64,000 nucleotides of DNA from Streptomyces sp. R28 (GCF_041052385.1 NZ_CP163439.1:9351001-9415000); one strand, 5' to 3'. Shown: positions 16,787-24,905, counted from the stretch's first letter. Program-made: numbers and translations. Notes: generated by a model from the letters alone, not told the origin.

Positions 16787-17761
16787 TCAAGCCCCGGCCC
16801 GAGCCGCCATCCGGGCCTTGCGAGCCGCCAGCTTCTCGTCGAACTTCAGGGCTTCCGCGTCCAGGCCGCCCATGAACAGACCCAGCTCCTCCTGGGCCTT
16901 CTGGCCCTCCGGGCCGAAGCCGTCCATCTCCATGACCTTCAGGTGGCGCAGGACCGGCTGGAGCACGTCGTCGTGGTGGATACGCATGTTGTAGACCTCG
17001 CCGATGGCCATCTGCGCGGCGGCGCGCTCGAAGCCGGGGATGCCGTGGCCGGGCATGCGGAAGTTGACGACCACGTCGCGCACCGCCTGCATCGTGAGGT
17101 CCGGCGCGAGCTCGAAGGCCGCCTTCAGCAGGTTGCGGTAGAAGACCATGTGCAGGTTCTCGTCGGTCGCGATGCGCGCCAGCATGCGGTCGCAGACCGG
17201 GTCACCGGACTGGTGGCCGGTGTTGCGGTGCGAGATGCGGGTCGCGAGCTCCTGGAAGGCGACGTAGGCGACCGAGTGCAGCATCGAGTGTCGGTTGTCC
17301 GACTCGAAGCCCTCGCTCATGTGGGACATGCGGAACTGCTCCAGCTTGTCCGGGTCCACCGCGCGCGAGGTGAGCAGGTAGTCGCGCATCACGATGCCGT
17401 GCCGGCCCTCCTCGGCGGTCCAGCGGTGCACCCAGGTGCCCCAGGCGCCGTCGCGGCCGAAGAGCGAGGCGATCTCGTGGTGGTAGCTGGGGAGGTTGTC
17501 CTCGGTGAGGAGGTTCACGACGAGCGCGATCCGGCCGACCTCGGTGACCTTGGACTGCTCCTTGTCCCAGGCCTCGCCGTCCTCGAAGAGGCCGGGGAAG
17601 TTGCGGCCGTCCGTCCACGGCACGTACTCGTGCGGCATCCAGTCCTTGGCGACCTGCAGATGCCGGTTGAGTTCCTTCTCGACCACTTCCTCCAGCGCGT
17701 ACAGCAGTCGGGCGTCGGTCCAGACGGCGGGGCTGCCGAGGTGAGGGGAAGCGATCGTCAC
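16787..17761 (-). CDS. Acyl-ACP desaturase (DesA/ferritin-like diiron enzyme)
   Basis: The 324-aa protein is a soluble diiron desaturase. Iron-ligand motifs are visible as EDNLPSYHHEI, TAEEGRHGIVMRDYLL (EExxH) and ATDENLHMVFYRNLL (DExxH). Such enzymes introduce a cis double bond into acyl-ACP using reduced ferredoxin and oxygen, giving unsaturated membrane fatty acids. The start is GTG 17761 (TIASPHLGSPAVW follows), with TGGAG upstream. An upstream in-frame extension to 17911 would be an Arg/Leu-rich non-conserved stretch passing through the operator-like repeats, so I reject it. The three inverted repeats at 17819-17863 suggest control by a TetR-type repressor. Confidence 0.92.
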   Translation of the reverse strand: MTIASPHLGSPAVWTDARLLYALEEVVEKELNRHLQVAKDWMPHEYVPWTDGRNFPGLFEDGEAWDKEQSKVTEVGRIALVVNLLTEDNLPSYHHEIASLFGRDGAWGTWVHRWTAEEGRHGIVMRDYLLTSRAVDPDKLEQFRMSHMSEGFESDNRHSMLHSVAYVAFQELATRISHRNTGHQSGDPVCDRMLARIATDENLHMVFYRNLLKAAFELAPDLTMQAVRDVVVNFRMPGHGIPGFERAAAQMAIGEVYNMRIHHDDVLQPVLRHLKVMEMDGFGPEGQKAQEELGLFMGGLDAEALKFDEKLAARKARMAARAGA

Positions 17762-17818
17762 GGGAACTCCAGGGGGACGCACAACACGGGGCATGTGGCC
17801 GGCGAGCGGTTGCCGGAA

Positions 17819-17863
17819 CCTACGGGATCGTAGGCTACGAAACCGTAGGTTACGAAGCCGTAG
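17819..17863. promoter_or_regulatory. Triple operator-like inverted-repeat array upstream of desaturase
   Basis: Three inverted repeats follow each other with centres exactly 15 bp apart: CCTACG-GGAT-CGTAGG (17819-17834), CTACG-AAAC-CGTAG (17835-17848) and TTACG-AAGC-CGTAG (17850-17863, one mismatch). The TACG-N4-CGTA core is typical of TetR-family operators. It lies 58-102 bp upstream of the desaturase start. Three adjoining sites suggest cooperative binding. Confidence 0.7.
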
Positions 17864-17927
17864 GTTAAGGGCGATGTAAAGAGTGCTGATCAGCCGCCGT
17901 GCCGCCCGCATTTCACGGGTATGCGCA

Positions 17928-17957
17928 CAGCCCCAGGACGCGCAGGTCCCGGGGCTG
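17928..17957 (-). terminator. Hairpin terminator downstream of dimethylargininase gene
   Basis: CAGCCCC at 17928-17934 pairs with GGGGCTG at 17951-17957, and the inner GGAC/GTCC adds four pairs after one mismatch, leaving a 6-nt loop. It begins 22 bp past the stop of the leftward dimethylargininase gene. No long U-tract is present, as is common in Streptomyces. Confidence 0.6.
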
Positions 17958-17979
17958 AAAGCGTGACTCGTTCAGTCGG

Positions 17980-18756
17980 TCATGCATACAGTTCCCGCAT
18001 CCGCACCGAGAGACATGTCACACATCCTTCGAGCTTCTCGAACTCGCTGATGTCGATCTGAACGGGCTCGTGGCCGAGGTCGGCGAGCAGCTCCGCCGTC
18101 TTCGGCGCGCTCGCGGCCATGAGCAGCTTGTCGCCGCCGAGCAGCACCACATGCGCCCCGGACTCCTCGGGCACCGGCAGGAAGCGCGGGAACAGCGACG
18201 GCACGTCCAGCTGCGGAATGCGCCCGAGAATCGTTCCGTCGGGCAGCGCCGTGATCGCCGACTTCAGGTGCAGCACCTTGCTCACCGGTACGGCGACGAC
18301 CCGCGCCCCCAGCGGCTCGAAGGCGGCCCGCAGCTGCTGGACGCCAGCCGCGTTGGTACGGCCGCCGCGGCCGACGTAGATCGTGTCGCCGACCTTGAGC
18401 ACGTCGCCGCCGTCCAGCGTGCCCGGCTCCCAGACCCAGTTCACGGAGCAGCCGAGCGAGGCCACGGCCTCCTCGACGCCGATGGTCTCGTCGCGCCGGG
18501 CCTCGGCACCGGACCGGGTGATCAGCGCGACGTTCTTGTACATGACGACCGTGTCCTCGACGAACACGGAGTCGGGGCAGTCGTCGGCCGGCTCGACCTC
18601 GATCGTCTCCCAGCCGTGCGTGCGCAGGGCCTCCGTGTACTCCTCCCACTGCTCGACCGCGAGATCGACGTCGACCTTCTCCCGCTCGATGTGCGTCACC
18701 AGCCCTTCGGCGAGGCGCGGGCTCGGGCGGCGGACGAGGGCCTTCTTGCTGGGCAC
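17980..18756 (-). CDS. Dimethylargininase (DDAH) / amidinotransferase-fold hydrolase
   Basis: The 258-aa protein has the guanidino-group-modifying fold. Conserved elements include DSVFVEDTVVMY near the substrate pocket, LDGGDVLKVGDTIYVG, the catalytic histidine in VLHLKSAIT, and the C-terminal nucleophile Cys248 in VTCLSVRM. This pattern fits dimethylarginine dimethylaminohydrolase, which converts methylated arginine to citrulline and methylamines. Relatives include arginine deiminase, so the substrate is likely but not certain. The start is GTG 18756 (PSKKALVRRPS follows) with CCGGAG upstream. A terminator-like hairpin follows the gene. Confidence 0.88.
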   Translation of the reverse strand: MPSKKALVRRPSPRLAEGLVTHIEREKVDVDLAVEQWEEYTEALRTHGWETIEVEPADDCPDSVFVEDTVVMYKNVALITRSGAEARRDETIGVEEAVASLGCSVNWVWEPGTLDGGDVLKVGDTIYVGRGGRTNAAGVQQLRAAFEPLGARVVAVPVSKVLHLKSAITALPDGTILGRIPQLDVPSLFPRFLPVPEESGAHVVLLGGDKLLMAASAPKTAELLADLGHEPVQIDISEFEKLEGCVTCLSVRMRELYA

Positions 18757-19139
18757 GACGGGATCTCCGGATCGGTGGCAGGTTGCGGCGCCCATGATGA
18801 ACGGGGCACCGACCCGCCATCATGCAGGGCCTACCCGCCCGTACAAAACCCTTGTGGTCAGGCTGTGGCCCTCCTGAGATGCTCCGCGGTGAAGGAGTCG
18901 AGGGCTTCGAGCAGCTGGAGTGGAGTCCCTTCGAAGATCACCCGGCTCCCGTCCCGGCTCCCGTCCCGACCTTCGTCCGGCCCCAGGTCTACGGCTGCCC
19001 CCTGCCCCCTGCCGGCGGCGAACGGCGGGAAGCGGACCGCCCCGGCAGCCAGCGACCCCCGGGTGGATGTCGGTCGTTCAGCTGCCGCTGCGACTCCACC
19101 GCGTCGTGCAGAAGACGCCGACGACTTTTGAAGCCGAAG
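18757..19139. other. 383-bp gap upstream of dimethylargininase and downstream of ABC-F gene: no gene seen
   Basis: Both flanking genes run leftward, so this holds the dimethylargininase promoter and the 3' region of the ABC-F gene. A 12-bp unit CCCGGCTCCCGT is repeated twice at 18941-18964. No reading frame here shows a recognisable domain. Confidence 0.45.
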
Positions 19140-20765
19140 TCAGGCGGGATCCCCGATCGCTTCTGGCGTGGTCTCCTTGAGTTCACCGTCCTCCACCATG
19201 AGCCAGCGCGTGATGCCGATCGACTCCAGGAACGGCAGGTCGTGACTGGCCACGATCAGCGCCCCCTCGTACGACTCCAGGGCCGTGGTGAGCTGCCGTA
19301 CGCTCGCCATGTCCAGGTTGTTCGTGGGCTCGTCCAGCATCAGCAGCTGCGGCGCGGGCTCGGCCAGCATCAGCGCGGCCAGCGCCGCCCGGAAGCGTTC
19401 GCCGCCGGACAGTGTGGCCGCCTTCTGGTCGGCGCGGGCGCCCCGGAACAGGAAGCGGGCCAGTCGCGCCCGGACCCGGTTGTTGGTGGCGCCCGGTGCG
19501 AACCGGGCCACGTTCTCGGCGACCGACAGCTCGCCGTCTAGCACGTCGAGCCGCTGCGGCAGGAAGCGGAGCGGGACATGTGCCGTCGCCTCACCCGACA
19601 CCGGCGGCAGCTCCCCGGAAATCGTCCGCAGCAGCGTCGTCTTGCCCGCGCCGTTGCGCCCGATCAGCGCGATCCGCTCCGGTCCGCGCAGATCGAAGCC
19701 GCCGGACACGCGCGCGCCGTACGCCAACTCCAGGTCCATCAGCGTGAGGACGGTCCGCCCCGGCGGTACGGCCGTGTACGGCAGGTCGACGCGGATCTCG
19801 TCGTCGTCCCGTACGGCGTCCACCGCGTCGTCGAGCCGCTCCTTTGCCTCGGCGAGCTTCTCCTCGTGCATGATGCGGTGCTTGCCGGCGGACTCCTGCG
19901 CCGCCCGCTTGCGCGCACCCATGACGATCTTCGGCTCGCGCTTCTGGTCCCACATCTTCTGCCCGTACCGCTTGCGCCGGGCCAACTTGACCTGGGCGTC
20001 GACCAGTTCGCGCTTCTGCTTCTTCAGATCGGCCTCGGCGACCCGCACCATGCGCTCGGCCGCCTCCTGCTCGGTGGCGAGTGCCTCCTCGTAGGCGGAG
20101 TAGTTGCCGCCGTACCAGGTGACCTCCCCGGAGCGCAGATCGGCGATCTGGTCGACCAGGTCCAGGAGTTCGCGGTCGTGGCTGACCACCACCATCACCC
20201 CCGGCCAGGCGGCGACGGCCGCGTAGAGCCGCCTGCGTGCGTACAGGTCGAGGTTGTTGGTGGGCTCGTCGAGCAGTAGGACGTCCGGGCGGCGCAGCAA
20301 CAGGGCGGCCAGGCGCAGGAGCACCGACTCGCCGCCCGACACCTCGCCGATCGTGCGGTCCAACTCGACGTGGCCGAGCCCGAGTTCGCCGAGTGTGGCG
20401 AGGGCACGCTCCTCCACGTCCCAGTCGTCGCCGACGGTCTCGAAGTGCTCCTCGGCCGCGTCGCCCGCCTCGATGGCGTGCAGCGCGGCTCGCTGGGCCG
20501 CGATGCCGAGGGCCTCGTCGACCTTGAGGGTGGTGTCGAGGGTGACGTTCTGCGGAAGACAGCCGACCTCGCCCGCGACGCGCACGGCGCCGTCGGCCGG
20601 GGTGAGTTCACCGGCGATGAGCTTCAGCAGGGTTGATTTCCCCGACCCGTTGACGCCGACCAGCCCGGTTCTGCCCGGGCCGAACGCGACGTCGAGGCCC
20701 TCGAAGACGGGGGTGCCGTCGGGCCAGGTGAAGGAGAGGGACGTACAGGTGATGGAAGTAGACAT
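19140..20765 (-). CDS. ABC-F family ATPase (ribosome-associated / possible antibiotic resistance type)
   Basis: The 541-aa protein has two fused ABC domains and no membrane part. First domain: Walker A GVNGSGKST, signature VSGGE, Walker B with DEPTNNLD. Second domain: GRNGAGKTT, LSGGE and DEPTNNLD. The inter-domain linker (about residues 230-330) is charged and helical, with KKQKRELVDAQVKLARRKR, as in ABC-F proteins that enter the ribosomal E site. Family roles are translation regulation or protection from ribosome-targeting antibiotics; which applies here cannot be told from sequence. The roughly 200-nt structured leader upstream is typical of inducible resistance-type members. The start ATG 20765 is followed by STSITCTSLSF. 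Confidence 0.9.
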   Translation of the reverse strand: MSTSITCTSLSFTWPDGTPVFEGLDVAFGPGRTGLVGVNGSGKSTLLKLIAGELTPADGAVRVAGEVGCLPQNVTLDTTLKVDEALGIAAQRAALHAIEAGDAAEEHFETVGDDWDVEERALATLGELGLGHVELDRTIGEVSGGESVLLRLAALLLRRPDVLLLDEPTNNLDLYARRRLYAAVAAWPGVMVVVSHDRELLDLVDQIADLRSGEVTWYGGNYSAYEEALATEQEAAERMVRVAEADLKKQKRELVDAQVKLARRKRYGQKMWDQKREPKIVMGARKRAAQESAGKHRIMHEEKLAEAKERLDDAVDAVRDDDEIRVDLPYTAVPPGRTVLTLMDLELAYGARVSGGFDLRGPERIALIGRNGAGKTTLLRTISGELPPVSGEATAHVPLRFLPQRLDVLDGELSVAENVARFAPGATNNRVRARLARFLFRGARADQKAATLSGGERFRAALAALMLAEPAPQLLMLDEPTNNLDMASVRQLTTALESYEGALIVASHDLPFLESIGITRWLMVEDGELKETTPEAIGDPA

Positions 20766-20960
20766 ACGGGCCTCCGCGGATGCTCGAAGCGATCAAGGGC
20801 AAACGCGTATCGAGACACCGGCGACCAACGGGGAGGCCTCGGAGGGCTCAGAGGCATGAGAAGGGCCCTGCTCCGGAGGACGGCTCGAACGCCGAGGTCG
20901 CACGCAGCGCCACACACCTCAGGTGTGACGCGGTGTCTCAGGACCTCAGACGAGCAACGT
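20766..20960 (-). promoter_or_regulatory. Structured 5' leader of ABC-F gene, candidate attenuator with upstream ORF
   Basis: In mRNA sense (leftward), GAGACACCG (from 20931-20939) is followed by the hairpin CACACCT-G-AGGTGTG (20913-20927) and, about 110 nt after the first element, by its exact complement CGGTGTCTC (from 20812-20820). A further hairpin GCCTC..GAGGC lies at about 20836-20855. An ATG at 20857 opens an upstream reading frame (MPLSPPRPPRWSPV) that runs past the ABC-F start in another frame. Mutually exclusive pairings plus an upstream ORF suggest ribosome-mediated attenuation; this is inference. Confidence 0.45.
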
Positions 20961-21080
20961 CCTTCTCCAATCGGCGGCAACAGAACCGTTGTAGACGGTA
21001 GAAGGGGGGCCCGGGGCTGTCAACGGAATTAAACGAGCGCAGGGTCAGGCGCGACGTCTCGACGCCGGTCCAGGCACTCC
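20961..21080. other. Promoter-proximal part of ABC-F upstream region
   Basis: This stretch between the structured leader and the dispersed repeat probably contains the ABC-F promoter. In leftward sense a GGAGAAGGA element is followed by a very short frame (TTG CTC GTC TGA), which could be a minimal leader peptide. Nothing else is recognised. Confidence 0.3.
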
Positions 21081-21206
21081 AGCCCGTCCGGCGTTTGAGG
21101 ACGAGGCCGTTCAGGCCGATGGGGCTCCAGGGGGCGGAGTCCCCTGGCGGGGTCGAAGGGGCGGCGCCCCTTCAGGATGGGACGGGTAGGGGCGGCGGGG
21201 GCGAGA
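21081..21206. repeat. Dispersed intergenic repeat, family 1, copy A
   Basis: The block opens with AGCCCGTCCGGCGTTTGAGG, continues with hairpin-forming segments (GGGGCTCC..GGAGTCCCC-like and AGGGGCGGCGCCCCTT) and ends with GGATGGGACGGGTAGGGGCG. Copy B at 40072-40200 has the same order of elements. I recall this type as abundant between Streptomyces genes. It lies directly after the stop of the leftward SsgA-like gene and may act as a transcription terminator. Confidence 0.8.
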
Positions 21207-21216
21207 ACCCCCCCCG

Positions 21217-21639
21217 TCAGCAGGCGTCCCGCATCAGTTCCGCCAGGTCACGGTCCAGGTCGAGCTGGAGGTGCTCCAGACCCAGCGGCACCAGCTCACT
21301 CGTGGACTGCAGGAACCGCCGGACCTCGCCCGAGCGGATGTGCACGACCGCCGTGCCCTCGGGCGCGTGGAACTCCAGGACCGTACGGTCGAAGCCGTAC
21401 GGCCGCACCCGGACGTCGCCGTGGCCCTCGGGTCCCTCCAGGCCGGCCACGAGCAGCTCGCGGCTGAAGGTCCAGCAGACCTCCACGCCCTCCAGGGTGG
21501 CCGGGGCCGGGAAGGTCATGCGGACGGCGAACGGATCGCGCCGGTCGTAGTGAAGGGTCGCGGGAATGCTCGGCATCCGCGGCGCGGCGGCGACGAGACG
21601 GGCCTCAACGGGCTGCTCGATTACGGTGGACAACGCCAT
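21217..21639 (-). CDS. SsgA-like (SALP) sporulation and cell division protein
   Basis: The 140-aa protein matches the SALP family, confined to sporulating actinomycetes: STVIEQPVEARLVA at the start, then IPATLHYDRRDPFAVRMTFP, VCWTFSRELLVAGL and GTAVVHIRSGEVRRFL, ending in an acidic helix. SALP proteins guide septum placement and spore wall processes; the paralogue cannot be determined from this alone, so no symbol is given. ATG 21639 is chosen with AAGGGAG just upstream. A longer frame to 21798 lacks conserved sequence. The family 1 repeat follows its stop. Confidence 0.88.
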   Translation of the reverse strand: MALSTVIEQPVEARLVAAAPRMPSIPATLHYDRRDPFAVRMTFPAPATLEGVEVCWTFSRELLVAGLEGPEGHGDVRVRPYGFDRTVLEFHAPEGTAVVHIRSGEVRRFLQSTSELVPLGLEHLQLDLDRDLAELMRDAC

Positions 21640-21855
21640 GCTCCCTTGTGACAGCTGGACGAACTTGCGGCGGACGAGACCGGGCACTGGTAGAGACGTT
21701 GGAATCAGCCAATCCGTGCACCCCGGAATCGAGTGACCTCTGTCACCGCCGTCATGCATGGGAGTGGCCCGTTCGTCCTCCCGTGCCGGGAAAGTCACAT
21801 GTGGTCAGCGAGGCCATCTGGACGACATGGGGGCGGTGGGCTAGCTTCGCCCGCC

Positions 21856-22959
21856 ATGAGGCGTTCGGGGAGCACGCGATGGTCGGGGCGTACGTTTCGG
21901 ACAATGGCCGCGGGGGTGGCGTGCGGGGCGGCGCTGGCCGCGCTGACGGCCGTACCCGCGCAGGCGCGCGAACCGGAGCGCCGGGCGCCGCACTGGGAGC
22001 TCAAGGACGGCGGCACGCCCGAGGTGCGCTTCCGCGGGCTGTCCGCGGTGAGTCGGCACACGGCGTGGCTGGCCGGAACCCAGGGCACCGTCCTGCGCAC
22101 CACCGACGGCGGCGCCACCTGGCGGAACGTCTCGCCGCCCGGCGCCGCCGAGCTGCAGTTCCGGGACATCGAGGCGTTCGACGCGCGCCGGGCCGTGGTG
22201 CTGGCCATCGGAGAGGGTGAGGCGTCCCGCGTGTACCGCACGCAGGACGGCGGCGCGACCTGGACCGAGTCCTTCCGCAACACCGACGCGCGGGCCTTCT
22301 ACGACTGCATGACCTTCTTCGACCGCCGCCACGGGCTGGCGATGAGCGACCCGGTGGACGGACGGTTCCGCATCCTGTCGACCGGCGACGGCGGCCGCTC
22401 CTGGAAGGTGCTGCCCAGCGACGGGATGCCCGCTGCGTCGGCGGGCGAGGCCGGCTTCGCGGCGAGCGGACAGTGCCTGGTGAGCTCCGGGTCGAAGGAC
22501 GTCTGGCTGGCCACCGGCGGGGCCGCACGCGCGCGTGTGCTGCACTCCGCCGACCGGGGGCTGACCTGGACGGCCGCCGACACACCGATTCCGGCGGGCG
22601 ATCCGGCCCGCGGCGTCTTCGCGCTCGCCTTCCGCGACCGTACGCACGGCCTCGCGGTCGGCGGCGACTACCGCCCCGACCAGGCCTCCCCGCAGGCCGC
22701 CGCAGGTACCTCAGACGGCGGCCACAGCTGGCCGCCCGCCGCCACGCCCCCGCCCGCCTACCGCTCCGGCGTCGCCTGGCTCCCGCACAGCCGTATCGCC
22801 GCCCTCGCGGTCGGCCCCACCGGCACCGACCTGACGACGGACGGCGGGCGCACCTGGCGGACCGTCGACACCGGCTCGTACGACACCGTGGACTGCACGC
22901 CGGACCTGGGCTGCTGGGCCGCGGGGGAGAAGGGCCGGGTCGCTCGGCTGGAGAGCTGA
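21856..22959 (+). CDS. Secreted YCF48/BNR-type beta-propeller protein
   Basis: The 367-aa protein has a signal peptide (hydrophobic stretch MAAGVACGAALAALTAVPAQA) and then repeated photosystem-II-stability-factor/BNR-like motifs: GTVLRTTDGGATWRNVSP, RVYRTQDGGATWTESF, ILSTGDGGRSWKVLP, VLHSADRGLTWTAAD and DLTTDGGRTWRTVD. These form a propeller fold usually used for binding rather than catalysis. Function is unknown. ATG 21856 is favoured because the signal peptide begins just downstream. No ribosome binding site is present, while TAGCTT (21842-21847) stands 8 nt before the ATG, so the transcript may be leaderless. Confidence 0.8.
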   Translation: MRRSGSTRWSGRTFRTMAAGVACGAALAALTAVPAQAREPERRAPHWELKDGGTPEVRFRGLSAVSRHTAWLAGTQGTVLRTTDGGATWRNVSPPGAAELQFRDIEAFDARRAVVLAIGEGEASRVYRTQDGGATWTESFRNTDARAFYDCMTFFDRRHGLAMSDPVDGRFRILSTGDGGRSWKVLPSDGMPAASAGEAGFAASGQCLVSSGSKDVWLATGGAARARVLHSADRGLTWTAADTPIPAGDPARGVFALAFRDRTHGLAVGGDYRPDQASPQAAAGTSDGGHSWPPAATPPPAYRSGVAWLPHSRIAALAVGPTGTDLTTDGGRTWRTVDTGSYDTVDCTPDLGCWAAGEKGRVARLES

Positions 22960-23008
22960 CGCCGGAAAGTGGGTACTCGGGCGCCGACTGCGAGAGGAGT
23001 GACCTGAC

Positions 23009-23335
23009 ATGCCACGCGGTTCGAGCCCCAAGCGGGAACGCCAGTACGAGCACATCAAGGAGAGCGCCCAGGACCGGGGCGAGAGCGCCTCGCGCGCCAA
23101 GGAGATCGCGGCGCGAACGGTGAACAAGGAGCGCGCACGGTCCGGCGAGTCCAAGTCCGCCAGCCGTACGTCCACCCAGGACATGTCCTCGGGCAAGCGG
23201 GGCGGCCAGCGGTCGGGCAAGGGCTCCCAGGGCCCCACCTACGACCAGCTCTACGAAGAGGCCAAGAAGCGCAACATCCACGGGCGTTCGGACATGAACA
23301 AGACCCAGCTCAAGCAGGCGCTGGGCAACAAGTGA
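23009..23335 (+). CDS. Small basic Rho-N/SAP-like domain protein
   Basis: This 108-aa protein is highly charged and rich in Ser, Lys and Arg. The N-terminal two thirds are low-complexity (KRERQYEHIKESAQDRGESA), with a C-terminal Rho_N-like helix-extended-helix, YDQLYEEAKKRNIHGRSDMN followed by KTQLKQAL. Such proteins are often annotated as plasmid stabilisation proteins in actinomycetes without functional proof. Nucleic-acid binding is a reasonable inference. AGGAG lies 9 nt upstream of the ATG. The gene converges on the YciI gene with a gap of only 3 bp. Confidence 0.75.
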   Translation: MPRGSSPKRERQYEHIKESAQDRGESASRAKEIAARTVNKERARSGESKSASRTSTQDMSSGKRGGQRSGKGSQGPTYDQLYEEAKKRNIHGRSDMNKTQLKQALGNK

Positions 23336-23338
23336 GGC

Positions 23339-23635
23339 TCAGCCGGGCGTCTCGCGGTGGCGCTCGAGTTCCGGCGCCGTCTTCGTGGCGGCGAACTCGG
23401 TGATGCGGTACGCGCAGACGCCGGCGCCGACGAACGGGTCGGTCGCGGCGATCTCCTCGATCAGCGCCCGGTCCCCCGCGACGGCGAGGATCACCCCGCC
23501 GTCGCGGGGGTTCTTGGGCCCGGAAGCGAGGAACACGCCCTTCTCGTACTGCTCGTCGAGCCACGCCACATGGGCCTCCAGCACGGCGTCGACGGCATCG
23601 AGCGGGGCGGTGTAGGTCAGCTCCAGTACGAACAT
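23339..23635 (-). CDS. YciI-family protein
   Basis: The 98-aa protein matches YciI: MFVLELTYTAPLDAVDAVL at the start, EAHVAWLDEQYEKGVFLASG with the conserved His and the GP turn, and a late DPFVGAGVCAYRITEF. The fold is a ferredoxin-like dimer with a putative His/Asp active site; no general reaction is established. ATG 23635 is used. An in-frame GTG two codons upstream (23641), with GGGGG before it, is an equally possible start. It is divergent from endonuclease V with 62 bp between starts. Confidence 0.82.
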   Translation of the reverse strand: MFVLELTYTAPLDAVDAVLEAHVAWLDEQYEKGVFLASGPKNPRDGGVILAVAGDRALIEEIAATDPFVGAGVCAYRITEFAATKTAPELERHRETPG

Positions 23636-23697
23636 GATCACGAGCGTACCCCCGGGCCCGTCGCGGCCGCCCCGGGCCCCGTACGCTCGTCCCCACC

Positions 23698-24396
23698 ATG
23701 ACGACCGTACGCATTCCCGCGGGCTGGCCCGCGACCGAGGAAGAGGCCCGCGCCGTCCAGGACCAGCTGCGGGAGCGGGTGTTGCTCGACGAGCCGGGGC
23801 CGCCACCCGGAGCCGGGCACGTGACCGGGGTCGACGTGGCCTACGACGACGAACGGGACCTGGTCGCCGCGGCAGCGGTCGTCCTGGACGCGGCGACGCT
23901 CGACGTCGTCGCCGAGGCCACGGCCCTCGGCCGGATCTCCTTCCCCTACGTCCCCGGCCTGCTCGCCTTCCGCGAGATCCCCACGGTGCTGGCCGCCCTC
24001 GACGCCCTGCCCTGTGCGCCCGGCACGGTCGTCTGCGACGGCTACGGCCTCGCCCACCCCCGCCGCTTCGGCCTCGCCAGCCACCTCGGCGTCCTCACCG
24101 GCCTGCCGACGATCGGCGTGGCCAAGAACCCCTTCACCTTCACCTACGACGACCCCGCCTCCCCACGCGGATCGTCCGCGCCGCTCATGGCGGGCGACGA
24201 GGAGGTCGGCCGCGCCCTGCGCACCCGGGACGCCGTCAAACCGGTCTTCGTCTCGGTCGGCCACCGCGTGAGCCTCGCCAACGCCTGCGCCCACACCCTC
24301 GCCCTGACCCCCGAGTACCGACTCCCGGAGACGACACGCCGCGCGGACTCCTTGTGCCGACAGGCACTGAAGGACGCGACCAGTCCGACGCCTTAG
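23698..24396 (+). CDS. nfi: Endonuclease V (deoxyinosine-specific)
   Basis: The 232-aa protein has the endonuclease V motifs in order: GVDVAYDDE with catalytic Asp46, FPYVPGLLAFREIP at 82-95 (wedge plus Glu93), and VCDGYGLAHPRRFGLASHLG with Asp114. VGHRVSLANACAHTLAL is at the C-terminal part. The enzyme nicks the second phosphodiester bond 3' of deoxyinosine or deaminated bases. No Shine-Dalgarno is present; TACGCT (23682-23687) lies 10 nt before the ATG, which suits a leaderless transcript. Confidence 0.92.
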   Translation: MTTVRIPAGWPATEEEARAVQDQLRERVLLDEPGPPPGAGHVTGVDVAYDDERDLVAAAAVVLDAATLDVVAEATALGRISFPYVPGLLAFREIPTVLAALDALPCAPGTVVCDGYGLAHPRRFGLASHLGVLTGLPTIGVAKNPFTFTYDDPASPRGSSAPLMAGDEEVGRALRTRDAVKPVFVSVGHRVSLANACAHTLALTPEYRLPETTRRADSLCRQALKDATSPTP

Positions 24397-24499
24397 CCCG
24401 CTATTCGCTGTCCGCTGCCCGCGCCGTGGTGGACTGAGTACGTCGACTGAGTACCCGTACGGATGTGGCCCGCCCACCGGGATCGGCAGGCTGGGGCGC

Positions 24500-24646
24500 A
24501 TGACGACGCACCGTGCCCCGAAGCCCCTTGCCGACCCGAACCGCCCCGTCGAGCGTGCCGTGACGGCCGCGCTGGTCCTCGCCACGCTGGCCGGGCTCGG
24601 TTGGATCGTCGGGATGATCTACACCATCGCGGGCTGGCCGATCTAG
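24500..24646 (+). CDS. 48-aa small membrane protein
   Basis: Starting at ATG 24500 the frame encodes a short polar N-terminus (MTTHRAPKPLADPNRPVERA) followed by a single hydrophobic segment of about 20 residues (VTAALVLATLAGLGWIVGMI) and a short tail YTIAGWPI. The predicted topology is one membrane span with a cytoplasmic N-terminus. The clean frame with codon use like its neighbours and the plausible topology argue for a real gene; I believe similar small proteins occur in other streptomycetes, but cannot check. No function is known. Confidence 0.65.
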   Translation: MTTHRAPKPLADPNRPVERAVTAALVLATLAGLGWIVGMIYTIAGWPI

Positions 24647-24905
24647 AACCCCGTGCAGCGGTGGCCGACGCACGGGGCACAGGCTCGGCAGGCACGAACC
24701 ACCTGCTGTCGCACGGCATCGGGCTCGTGGAGCGGTTGACTTGACCGAGGCCGGGGACCCGCCTGCGAGCGGGGGAACATCCTCCGCCGGTCGGCGCAAC
24801 TCCGGCTCGTGGCGCGCTGCGCCGTCCGCCCCCGGTGATTGGGTGGCGCCGACCTCCGGGCCACGGCCCGGGCGATTCGGCCTCGCAGTGCAGGAGACAG
24901 TCATC

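Noticed and set aside
22999..23060. GGTTCGAGCCCC as a tRNA T-arm
   Set aside because: No acceptor stem or anticodon arm surrounds it and it lies in a coding frame.
24741..24905. N-terminal extension of the SDR to ATG 24741
   Set aside because: Low-complexity sequence, while GTG 24906 has AGGAG upstream and starts just before the SDR fold.
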